A stretch of DNA of 64,000 bases from Sisyra terminalis (lineage: Eukaryota; Arthropoda; Insecta; Neuroptera; Sisyridae), in contig OY292278.1 of the NCBI GenBank assembly GCA_958496175.1, forward strand, positions 7,068,001 through 7,132,000, in the 5' to 3' direction. Every line of letters starts with the position of its first letter. The stretch's first letter is position 1. A program made the translations under genes and the position numbers. Shown piece by piece: positions 48,612 through 60,260 of the stretch. The notes below the pieces were generated by a model, which had not been told where the DNA came from, ran no database searches, and worked only from the letters and a program-made list of their open reading frames with translations.

Positions 48612-50475
48612 GAAAAATTTACCAAAGTCGTATTAGTTAGAAGAATTTAAATAAGGTAATCTACAAACTACAATTACAAAATAGTCTTTTTTTCAAGATT
48701 AAGAAAAAAACTTCTGTATATAAAGTTAATAAAATTTAATGTTAATTTCCAAATACAGTTAAACTTGTCAATTTTTTATCGATCAAAAATTCACAAGGTC
48801 TTCCATAGGTTTCATCCGAAATCATCGATTAATTTTGCAAAAAATCAACGTTTTTTTTCGCCTGAAATGATTGACGATAAGTTCTAATCGGGTGGTGTTA
48901 AAAGGACTTAAAAGGTTTTTTTTCGGTGAGGAATTTTTGAGCAATTTTAGCGAGGTTCCTTTTTATCAGTTGGTTGAGATGTGATGTGATATTTTTGACC
49001 AAATTAAAAATTCGAATAGAAGGGAATTAACAAAACTTGTTCGTGAAGATGCCTCACCGAAAAATGTCCTTAACCTTTCTCGTGATTAATGTTGTGCTCC
49101 TCTACTCTCTGTAACAATTCAAGGATACATTAAAAATAATTTTGAGCGACGCCTTGACGAAATATTAACCGAATAATATTCACACATCGATTTGGAGTTT
49201 CCCAGTGGCAAATTTTTTCATAGTTTTCTTCGGTATATTTTCAGTGGATTTGGTGACAAAAATTTCATTATAAAATCGACGATGATTTGGTGTTTGAACG
49301 ATTAATAATCTCCGAAACGAGAATTTCGAAATTTATTCAAATATGTTCCCTAATGGTGTGATGAAATATTGCCGAAGTAGTAATCGTCATTTAAAGAACT
49401 TGAGGTCTTCATATCTTTGTTATATGATTTTAAATTGGTGTCAGATATAAACATAGTTTGATGCTCTCGAATTCTTCAATTTTCGATTTTTAAATTTCAA
49501 TTTAAAAGCCAAAAAAAGACGATTCTTTTTTGATAGATTTTCTTCAACGATAATCGTTGAAAACTTAAAAAATAAACAAGTAACCGTGAATTAAATTATG
49601 TTTTTTTTTTTACATCAAAAATCCATTTTCAGACGACAGAAGTCAAAAATCGACCAAAAATTTGCTTTTCAAGGTTTCAAAAACCATATAATGTCCTACA
49701 CAATCTTTTTAGTTGAAGGTTGCCCGTTTATTTTATTTTATTTTTTTCAAAAAATATTTTAATTTCGGAATTTATCACTGAAATTTGCTAATATTTTTGG
49801 CGATTTTCTCTACAGTTTTGATTCTTTAAATCAATATACTTTTCCTGGTTTACTAGCGAAATAATTTAGTAGTAAAAACTTTCCATAGTTTTGACGTAGG
49901 AAAGTTATGGAAAAGTTATTGGAATGATAAAAACACATGAATTATTTATCGTCAAAGCAATTTGTAAGACATTTGTGAATAAATTTTATCTATAAAAATG
50001 TTTTTGCGTATCAAATTCTATATAAAAAGCAAAGATGTCAAGCGGTAATCGTTTACCAACTAGAAAATCCTTTCAAACTTATCAATCTCTTTGAAAAAGA
50101 TTTATACGATTTTTGTAAGGTATCAAATATGAGTTCAAGTTTCAAACTCACAGAGTGATTATTTAAAAAGATTTACATAAAAGAAATGCCCTTTAAATCT
50201 ATTATGTAAGAAATATTCTAGAAGACTAAAAAAATAACAAAAAGTTTTAAGGAAGAAACATTTATTCCTTAATTTTTCCAGCATTTCATTATCCTTTATG
50301 CTCAGATCTTCAATCTAAATCTTGAATCAACCAATTAAATTTGCTATTGTAATCAATGATTTACATCTCTGGGTTGTACTGATAGAAAAGCTTTTCCTTT
50401 TAAACAATTTCTACTCGATTTTTTTCTTAATAATATTATACTATGTTTACAAGAAATTGGTTTTTCTATTTTCTA
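48612..50475. other. Upstream of CPR gene E, unassigned
   Basis: AT-rich with no recognised genes or repeats. Confidence 0.45.
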
Positions 50476-50485
50476 AATAATTAGT

Positions 50486-51855
50486 AGGGGGGGTCAAAAA
50501 AAACGATTATAATTTTTTTTACAAGTGACACGGAAAAATGGGATGCTAGACACCTTATAAAAATTCTCACCAAGTATGAGATCTTAATTTTAATAGGAAG
50601 ATCCTTCGCATCGCAGTTTTGTATTTTTTTCTCAGCCCAATAGAAAAAAAATTATACCTCATCATTTATCGATTGTACAGAAAAATGTTCTGAGAGAATT
50701 TTTTAGGAAATTTAATGCTCTACAAAAAAGGTATTCTATATTTTTTCTGTAAGTCTACCATTTGAAAGATATTAAGGATTTAATTTTGATTATTTTAAGA
50801 CAAATTTAATTGTTGTTTATGAGTTTTATAACTCGACAATAAATGACTCTTATACAATGCCGCAATACAAATTTTTGTTGGAAATTAACTGCTCTATAAA
50901 AATGGTTTCTTATGTTTTGGCGATTAAATTAACCTTTCAAAATATATTCATCATCAAACTTTCATGTGTACGGATTTTAAAAGTTTTTGATCAGATATTC
51001 GTATAATTTCAATTTAATTTATAATTTTCATATAAATTTCATTTTTTGTCATTAATATAAGTATTATTTGAGTTTTATTTTCAAAATTTTATTACTAATT
51101 GTACATTGTTTTTCTTTAATACTGAAATATATCATAATATATGTATAATGAAACCTTTACTTTTTTTATTAATAAATATTTAACTAAGCGATAAATAATG
51201 TACAATTTATTTTTTTTAAATGGAGACAAATATACTTAAGCATAAAAAAAAAACTTGAAAAATATTTTGAAGTTTCTCAGTTGATAAAAACTAAAATTCG
51301 TGTAAATTTTCTCAAAAATTATAAATTAAATTGAAATTATTCGAATATCTCATCAAAAACCTTTAAAACCCGTACACATGAAAGTTTGATGATGAATATC
51401 TTTTGAACGGTTAATTTAATCGCCAAAACATAAGAAACCATTCTTATAGAGCAGTTAATTTCCAACAAAAATTGTATTGCGCATTGTATAAGAGTTATTT
51501 ATTGTCGAGTTATAAAATTCATAAACAAAAATGCAATTTGTCTTAAAATAATCAAAATTAAATCCTTTCATATCTTTCAAATGGTGAGGCTTACGGAAAA
51601 AATATAGAAAACCTTTTTTGTAGAGCATTGAATTTCCTAAAAAATTCTTTCAGAACATTTTTATGTACAATCGATAAATGATGAGATATGATTTTTTTTC
51701 TATTGGACTGAGAAAAAAATACAAAACTGCGATGGGGAGGATCTTCCTATTAAAATTAAGAGCTCATACTGGGTGAGAATTTTTTTAAGGTGTCTGCCAA
51801 CCCATTTTTCCGTGTCACTTGTAAAAAAAAATAATCGATTTTTTTGACCCACCCT
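50486..51855. mobile_element. Foldback element, 1.37 kb, with 10-bp target duplication
   Basis: The ends are AGGGGGGGTCAAAAAAA and TTTTTTTGACCCACCCT. It is flanked by AATAATTAGT at 50476-50485 and 51856-51865. Arms of over 500 bases pair almost completely (CAAGTGACACGGAAAAATGG against its complement near 51810; CATGTGTACGGATTTTAAAAG near 50964 against 51360-51380). Long TIRs and a 9-11 bp duplication are the profile of non-autonomous Mutator-like elements. No transposase. Confidence 0.8.
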
Positions 51856-51865
51856 AATAATTAGT

Positions 51866-54440
51866 AAATACTATACCATAGACTTCTCAAAAATACTTGG
51901 TGGAATCTTCTTATTCCACTGTTATGGTTCTTGGCTGCTTAAAGTGATTTTTGTCTACCGATTTTTATTCAATTGATTACCAATTTAGCTTTGTAGGCTC
52001 CTGGAGAATTCATATTTTTTCCCAATAAATCTTTAAGTCATTTAAGTTTTGTTTTTGGTCTTCAATATCTTTGCAATATCCACCATCACCTGCAATTTAA
52101 ACTCATATTATGGGATTTTTTAAATGTTTTTTGGAGTAATTACCTGCTTTGAATGTCCCATGAACGTTCAGCATCTTTTCAATCATGTTATCGTTTGAAA
52201 AAATTAATGTAAGCAATTGTGAACAGAGTAAAATTTAAAGAAATTCGACTAAGCTTCATATTTCCCAAGTGCTGAAAGTAAAAACATTAATATTTTAATA
52301 TTTGATGGATGGACAAATAATTCATTTTAAGGATTCTCTTAGCAAAATTTTCGTAAATGGATCAAAGTTTTTTTTATTGCAATTCCTTAGAAGTTAGTCT
52401 GAAAGATTTGAAGGGTAAAATTAAAATTCTAACATTTTTTTTACATAACATTCCCCATTTTAAACAAAACAATATTTCTTATCATTTTCTAAAAGTTTCC
52501 AAAACATAAACTTTTATTTACATATAGAACAGTCGTATCAATTGATAGATTAGGCTCTTAATATAATTTCCACAATTTATTTATTTTTCAAAGTATTGTG
52601 TAATACATTGTCATTATTATATTAACATTTTAAATGTTATAAATGTTATAAAAAATTTGTACCAGTTCAAAATATTTTGAAATTTTAATTTTTAATCCCT
52701 TGCACTTGAGATCAGTATGAATCTTGATATTTGAAGAATATTTCCACTGAAAAGTATAGTTAAAAATATCTGTTATATTTATCATTGAAGGTTTTACCGA
52801 AAAAATTCAATTTTAATGGCCCCAACGAAAAATGACGAGATATCTGTTGAATCTTAAAATACTTTAGAATTAAAAAACCATTGTCTAAGATAGTTTATTC
52901 CATCCTACAATCAACTCTTTTAGAGTAAACTGATAAAATATTCAGAGGACTAGGACCAAAAATAATTGGTTAAAACTAATAAGTTAAACTAATAACTTAA
53001 CTAATAGTTAAAATTAATAATAATTGGTAATAAATAAAGTTTTAACCGATTATTTTTGATCCTAGTCCTCTGAATATTTTATCAATCTATTACCATCGAG
53101 GATCTGAAACTTTAATAGTATGTTAACATATGATGAAGTAGTTGATATCTTCATAACTAAGAATTAAGTTTTTCATTATTTGAAACGAAAAATTACTAAG
53201 ATTCTAGTGACTTTTGGGACTTGGTGACTTTTCTTAGGTAAGAAAATATAGGTCTCCGATAAATAAATCATTTGGCTCCTGATTTGTCCCAAAACGCCAA
53301 CAATTTTCAGAAATACCAACAATAACGTAACACGATTTTTGAAAATGTAAACTTTTGCATGTTTTCCACCGTTATTTTCACGTTAACTATGGCACATATT
53401 GGAAATTATTAAAGTATATTTTTTATAGGAAATATTTTCAGCTTTTTTTTCGGTAATAGCATTTTTTTTTTGTATTTTGCTCGATTCAAAAGTTATAATG
53501 AAAAAAATTTTTTTTTTCTTTGGAAAAGTCAATTTGGGAAGAGATGAACGTGGCATCCCTCGGTGCCGGATATTTGGTATAAATCATTATTGGGACCAAA
53601 TTAATCAATAAAAAATTGTTTTTTACGTACTTTTTGGGGACTCCACTTATAAATTCACTTCCACGACCTAAAGCTTCAATAAATACCTAATCTTAGTTTT
53701 CCATATTCTGAAACTCTAAAATTGACAATGCAATAGTCCTATAAACTTTTTGGCAACTGACTTTCCTTCATCAAAAATTATGCAGTAATCTTGCAAAGAA
53801 ATATAGGGTTTTACTTTGATTAAATTTATGAAAAATGACTTTTTAAAGTTTAAACAATTAAAAACGTTCACTTTAACATTTAAAACTTAATTATTGATTC
53901 AAATTTCAATTGTTACAATAATTATTTCAATTGACTTCCAAAAGATTAAATTGGACTAATTATTTTTTCAAAATGTTCGTATTTATATTGGACATTAACA
54001 ACAATGAACGTATATTGTTGAAAAATTACGTTGAAATGCCAGTGAAAGCAAAGAAGAAAACCACTAAAACGAGTTTAATAATTTTCCTCACGGAAAATTA
54101 TTGATATAGAAAAAAATTTACCTTCAATGTTGCAAATTATCATTGATCTTTTACTCACAATAGTAAGCAAAAAAATCTTTGGAAAATTAGAAGAAAATAG
54201 TGTGAAATTATTCAATTGTGAAGAAGATAATTTAAATTGATTTTCCTCGGTAAAAACTTTACACCGGAATTTAGTGGTTCTACAGCAACAATTACCAAGC
54301 ATAACTGTAAAAGATTGCTGGTATAACATCTAGAAAACGGTTGGTATTTAATTGTTGTGAAACAAGCAATTTTCTTTTGATGATTTCCGTATAAAAAGGG
54401 AAAAGTTTAGAATTTTGATCCCTTATTTTCGTTTGGCTTA
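51866..54440. other. Unassigned intergenic
   Basis: Holds the small palindromic insertion near 53.0 kb; otherwise nothing recognised. Confidence 0.45.
52925..53100. mobile_element. Second copy of the small palindromic family
   Basis: ATATTCAGAGGACTAGGA near 52938 is inverted at 53058-53080 (TCCTAGTCCTCTGAATAT), and the tail CCATCGAGGATCTGAAACTT follows, as in the 29.3-kb copy. Its target duplication is not clear. Confidence 0.7.
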
Positions 54441-55658
54441 AAGAACTTGAAATTTGTGCAAAGTTCCGCGAAAAAATTCATGGTTAATGCAGCCAAGAAT
54501 ACTATTTAAAATTTATTGAAAAGTCTCAATAAAAATTAATTTTCAACTTCGACAGTCTAAAAAGTAAAGGCATTTTCTTTACTTTCATGTATGACTTAAG
54601 TTTTGCATCAAAACTTTTGTGTACTATTCTTTGAATTAATTTTTCGTTTTGATATGGAAAACCATCTTAAAAATTAAAAAAATGTTCAGCTTTTGCATCA
54701 TTTTTTATGCTAAATGCCAATTTCTCGAAAAATCTTTTTCATTGTTCTTTTAAAAAAATTTGTACGAATAAAAGGAAGTCAACCAATAAGTTTTCCACTC
54801 AAGTTTATGTACAATTTGGGAATTACTTTTCTTCCCAATTTATGAAGATTCTTCATTATTGAAGAATAAAATTAAATTTTTAAAGTTAAAGAATCTTTCG
54901 AAGATTTCCCGAATTTGTTGGTAGTCTCACTAAACCATATTTATAGCCGAAAGATTTTCGTCATTTCTCATAACCGATTGAATAAATTTACCGATTTAAA
55001 AACTCGATTTCAATGAATTAAAGTTTCATAAATATCCGATTTAAAGAGCTTGAAATTGGTTCAAAGTTTGGCGAAAAAATTCATGGTTAATGCAGCCAAG
55101 AATACTATTTAAAATTTATTGAAAAGTCTTAAAAAAAATAATCTTCAACTTCGACAGTCTAAAAAGTAAAGGCATTTTCTTTACTTTTATGTATGACTCA
55201 AGTTTTGCATCAAAATTTTTGTAAACTATTCTTTGAATTCATTTTTCGATTTGATATGGAAAACCATCTTAAAAATTAAAAAAATGTTCAGCTTTTGCAT
55301 CATTTTTTATGCCAATTTCTCGAAAAATCTTTTTCATTGTTCTTTTAAAAAAATTTGTACGAATAAAAGGAAGTCAATCAATAAGTTTTCCACTCAAGTT
55401 TATGTACAATTTGGGAGTTACTTTTCTTCCCAATTTATGAAGATTTTTCATTATTGAAGAATAGAATTAAATTTTTAACGTTTAAAGATTCTTTTGGTAT
55501 ACAAAGAACTACATCAACTTAAAGATTTCCCAAATTTGTTAGCCTCACTAAACCATATTTATAGCCGAAAGATTTTCGTCATTTCTCATAACCGATTGAA
55601 TAAATTTACCGATTTAAAAACTCGATTTCAATGAATTAAAGTTTCATAAATATGCGAT
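54441..55658 (+). repeat. Recent tandem duplication, two units of about 600 bases
   Basis: Unit 1 (54441-55041) and unit 2 (55042-55658) are nearly identical, both starting AAAGAGCTTGAAAT or AAAGAACTTGAAAT and ending TTTCATAAATATNCGAT. Small indels distinguish them. Frames inside are not conserved as protein. Confidence 0.9.
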
Positions 55659-55986
55659 AAGGATGCACAATCACGTGGCCAAAGCCCCTGCAGCCATCGA
55701 CTTGTAATTATAAATAATTTATCACAAATGAAGAAATTTGATCAATTCTTTGACGGAATCAAAATCCAAGAAACCACGCATTTACACACCAAACCACACG
55801 AAAAGGTGAAAGAAAATTGAGAAAATTTCAACCGTTCACCGATTGAGTGGGGAAAATTTGATCTTTCGTGATAAAAATAGATTTTGATCGTTGAAATTTC
55901 GACCTTGATCAGTGAGGAAAAGTATTTTGTTTGGGTTTTGTCAAAGTAATGAGGTTTGATATTTTTTTTTAAGAAGAGTATGCGTT

Positions 55987-55996
55987 TTTATTTATT
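55987..55996 (-). terminator. polyA signal pair of CPR gene F
   Basis: Two overlapping AATAAA on the minus strand, just over 100 bases past the stop codon. Confidence 0.6.
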
Positions 55997-56099
55997 TTTT
56001 TTACAACACTTTACAGGTATTTACATGTTTTTTTTTTGCAGTAGAAATTTGATGGATGCAAAACAGTTCTTTGACTAGTTTAACAATTGGTGCAGGTGT

Positions 56100-56620
56100 T
56101 TAAAACTTCTTTTTGCTTTCGACTTGGGGATGGGATGCCAAGTAGTCCAAAGCTCGGGCGATCAAAACTGGGATTGGAGGAGAAACGGGCAAGTGGTCGC
56201 CTTGGGGTTGGAATCCATTTTCGTCGGCAACGTAGGCCAATCGTACGTTCTGGAAAATGTCAATTTGTAAAATTTATCCCAATTTTTTTATGATTTGGCT
56301 TTTCTTACTTGTCCTTCAGGTGAAGTGTATACGACTTGTCCACTGACAGATTCGGCAGCTTGGTCGGTTCCAGCGTTTTTCAAGACTCCAGTTTCTTCCA
56401 CAACAATGCCATTGCCCGTTTCGAAACTAGTTTTGTATGATCCATCGAAACTGACTTCAGAGTCCTGTCGCAAAATTGGGATGGGTTCGTTACCGGTGAG
56501 CTTATCGGCAACCACCACAGCGGCGAAGACAACAATTGCAATCTGAAACCATCAAAAGTTTAGTAGGCATACCAACAATCGAAATTCCTGCCAATTCCAA
56601 CCACTTACAAAGTATTTCAT
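56100..56620 (-). CDS. CPR gene F: RR-1 cuticular protein, three exons, minus strand
   Basis: Exons are 56620-56609 (ATG AAA TAC TTT, then gtaagt), 56542-56309 and 56249-56100, with 66- and 59-base phase-0 introns. The product is 131 residues: signal peptide ending VVVA (16), [21 protein letters not shown], and core G72-x8-G81-Q | N-V-R-L-A-Y88-V-A-D-E-N-G-F95. [14 protein letters not shown] and a basic end KKKF follow. The first exon and its donor are the same as in gene E, and intron 2 is in the same place, so E and F are sister duplicates. A long uninterrupted frame stops within intron 2, which is why the last exon is easy to miss; its acceptor is attttccag. Role from family: secreted chitin-binding cuticle protein. 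Confidence 0.93.
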
Positions 56621-56673
56621 GTTTCCAAACTAAAAACAAGGACTGTGTTTCTACGATTGATCCATTCCGTTTA

Positions 56674-56681
56674 TATTTATA
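56674..56681 (-). promoter_or_regulatory. TATA box of CPR gene F
   Basis: TATAAATA on the minus strand, 54-61 bases before the ATG at 56620. Confidence 0.75.
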
Positions 56682-57589
56682 CCAAAAAATGACCGAGTGA
56701 AACATCCAATCACGATTTCTCAACAATATCTGTCATTGCACTAATAGAGATGGAGAGAATTTTAGGACAGGGCCGAGTGCAATTTTCAGTAAAAGACTCA
56801 GAATAGTCGTACGAGTCGTTTTCAATATTTTGTCCTTAGTCTTTGGACGCTGTTTGGAGAAAAAGTGTGTCGGTGGCTGGTGAGGGACAAGGATGTTCAT
56901 CTTCGTAGATGAAGATTGAATTTTAAAAAAATCAATCGACCATTTGAATAAGAAAAAAAAACTTTGATCTCAAGCCCCAAAACCAGTCTCTGCAGGTAAA
57001 CTTGATGATATTTAGAACAATTTCTTCAGAGGTGGCTTCAATGGTAAAAATTCTAGAAAAGAAATACGCCTGTTAAAACAATAAACACAAATCGGATTAA
57101 TCCTGAAAAATTATAGTTTTCCATACACAAAAACTTTTCAATTTAGAAAGAAAATCAACGAAAATTTGATGTGGAATGTTAACTTCACCGAATCCAAACC
57201 TGGCGTTTGAATAAAAAGTGAATTTGTTCTTCATTTCATTCATATTTCTCTATTTTTTCAATTACATGAATATTTTACACTTTTATTTTCATGCAGCATT
57301 TATAATAACGACTTTCATAACTTTCCTTACTATTATAGGTAAATGTTATAGATCCAAGTCCTTGAAATTTAATCACCACTAGGAAAAATTAATGCTAGAA
57401 ATATAAAAAATGTCTTAAAGATATAACAGTTAATAAATTTTCCGACAATGAATCCAAAAATAGCACAAATTGATCAAAAATTTCAAATTTTTAAGGCGAT
57501 TTTCAATTTTTCACTTCGTGATCTTCTCCGCAATCAATCGATGGTCTTAGACTTCGATTAAAATAATTTGCATAATCGTTTTAGCAACA
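56682..57589. other. Upstream region of CPR gene F
   Basis: Less AT-rich to about 56900, then ordinary AT-rich sequence up to the inverted duplication. Confidence 0.45.
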
Positions 57590-57899
57590 TTGAAGGTCTT
57601 TAAGAAAATATATATTAAATTTAGTGGGTAAAAGAATTTTTTTATCGGTAAAAAAGTCGATTTTGGGGACACCGTTATGCTTCTAAAACAATATTTTACA
57701 ATTATGATGCAACAAATTAAAAATTTACGTTGAAATTCTTGAGAAATATAACTTAAATCAATTAAAATTTAGTTAATAATGAATATTTTAAACATTAACA
57801 AATAATTGATTATTTGAAAATTCACGATAATTGTAATTTTTGAAATTTAAATCGGTAACACTAAAAAAATAATTTTAATAGCAAATTAAAATTGTATTT

Positions 57900-60260
57900 T
57901 TCTACTTAAACCCTGAGAAATAAACTGACTAAATTATTATTTGTGTTTGATTTTCCTTAAAATTATTGCCTAAAAAGCATATTACATTGAAACCATTTAA
58001 GCATTGTTAAATTAGAAAGAGAAATGATTCAAATTTGGACTAATCAGAAAGAAATATGTTAGAGGGACTTAAAAGTATTCAAAATCGCTGGCAAAAGTAT
58101 TTATTAAACAAAGAAATCTTTATTTCTAATCAAAAAAATAATTTCAATCATTTTCCAACGCTTTTTGCCAGCCAATCTTCAAGGACAATTCCTCAATTAA
58201 CTGTCAAGGATTTGAATCCACCAAAGTCTTCAGGAAATCTTCATTTAATTTTGAAATAACATTCAGTGACCAAAAGTCCACCATTGAAAATAAACCGAAA
58301 CACCAAATTACCAATTTTCTATTGCCAGATCATATAATGTAATGGCAAGGTATAGATGGTAAATAACTAGATATCCTTCAGATAATGCTATGTTTAAAAG
58401 ATCTTCCTTCTTAAAATCCCAGCTTATCTCAAATCAATACCTCGAATATCTTGAATATTTTGCTATCAAAGACAACTTCCTCAGGAATACTACTAAGAAA
58501 GTATTAAAACTCCTCAGTGTTTCTGCTCCCATCCGCAATGAAGATGGTACTTGGACTAGAAGTTACTTGGAAAGGTCGACATGTCAATATTTTTGATCCA
58601 AATGATCATTACATTTTACAATTCAATATCCACTCCCTTTCGAATTTGCATAATCATTTTGGGATCATTGAAGGTCTTAAAGAAAACATAATATATTAAA
58701 TTTAGTTTGTAAAATTTTTTTTTACCTGTAAGAAAGGTGCTTTTGAGGACACCGTTATTCTCCCAAAGAATATTTTACAATTATGATGAAACAAATTAAA
58801 AGTTTACGTTTGAATTCTTAAGAAATATAACATAATCAATAAAGATTTAGTTAATAATGAATATTTAAAACATTAATAAATAATTGAACTTATAAATTCA
58901 AAATTTGATTGTTTGAAAAATTCACAACAATTGCATTTTTTGAAATTTAAATCGATAACACTAAAAAATTAATTTTGATTGTTTAAATTTATAAATAATA
59001 TTCACAATTACTTGCTGTTTTCAATGAATTGTGGTTTAAATAGTTATTTATTGCCACAGATGATCATTTAAAAGTTCTAACTTGTGTATTCCAAGTGCAA
59101 TTTTCATTTTACTATTTGAAAGATTAATTGCAATAAAGAGTAAAACCACTTTAAAAGATGTTGACATGGAAATTAATTAAGAAGAAGAAGTGTGTAAATT
59201 TATAATTATTCTTCAATTTTATGTGTAAGTTTCATTATTATGAATTTTCTTTTGAATTAATAAAGTTTTCTGTGATTGCAATGCGTATGGCCTATACTTT
59301 ATGGGTTTGTCGACTAGTGCTCCATGTAGGTCGATCAAGTCGACCGCTATTGATTTTCCAACCAGGGTAATAGCGGTAATAGCTTCTTCTGCTGATGCTT
59401 CTTCTCCATGGTATTTTCCCCGGTATAGTGACTTATTATTAAATTGTTAACGAAGATTTTTTTTAGTTGCCCAGAAAATCGAGGAAAGTATTTCTATTGA
59501 GATGCGTTGGAAAAAAGGAATACAACTGCGCTAGTTGGGCTGAACTATAGGAGAATATGATTCCGAAAGTAAATTAAAGATATTAACAGAAAAAAAAAGT
59601 ATTAAATTTCATAATATTTATAATATCTATATCTATAATTTTCATATGGCTTTTAGGTATAAACAAAATATATGAAACAAAAATTTTATTGTTGAAGCTA
59701 TTGATTTTCCAACCAGGGTAATAGCTTCTTCTACTGATGCTTCTTCTCCATGGTATTTTCCCCAGTTTAATGACGACTTATTATTAAATTGTTAACGAAG
59801 ATGTTTTTAGTTGCCTAGAAAATCGAAGAAAGTATTTCTATTGAAAACTCCAAGGACCTCGCCAGAGGCGAGATGCGCTGGATAAAAGGAATACAAGAAT
59901 ACAACTACGCCAGTTTGGCTGAACTATAAAGAAAAATGATTCTGAAAGTAAATTAAAGATATTAACATAAAAATAAAGTAATAAAAGTTTTCGCTATAAT
60001 TTTTATAAGACTTTTAGTTGAGAACACAATAAACGGAACAAATAATTTAATTGTTAAAATTTGCCAACCGCTATGTAAGATTTTAGCCTTATTAGTTAAT
60101 GAATTTCAACGAACTTTGATTCAAAATGATCCTTAAAGCTTTTACTTTAAGCTTAATAAGTTCAATTTTTGCGTAGAATAGTTTTTACTTTAATTTTAAT
60201 GATATTTTGTAGGATTAAAACATCACCGAAAAAGTTTGAATTCATCTTTAAATAATTTTA
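57900..60260. repeat. Right arm of the large inverted duplication
   Basis: Reverse-orientation counterpart of 43690-45690. It carries an extra internal duplication (the 59340-59540 segment recurs at 59695-59900), and the 58680-58985 part is repeated at 57590-57880. Both arms hold remnants of one LINE-like frame. Confidence 0.85.
58390..58596 (+). pseudogene. LINE ORF2-like fragment (right arm)
   Basis: A near-identical 68-codon frame to the one at 44990-45187, with a few replacements (FEHLESF to LEYLEYF, KLFSV to KLLSV) and the extension CQYF. It is interrupted before any catalytic motif. Confidence 0.5.

Noticed and set aside
55233..55457. 74-codon frame in the 600-base duplication
   Set aside because: The sister unit carries indels in the same frame, so it is not conserved as protein.
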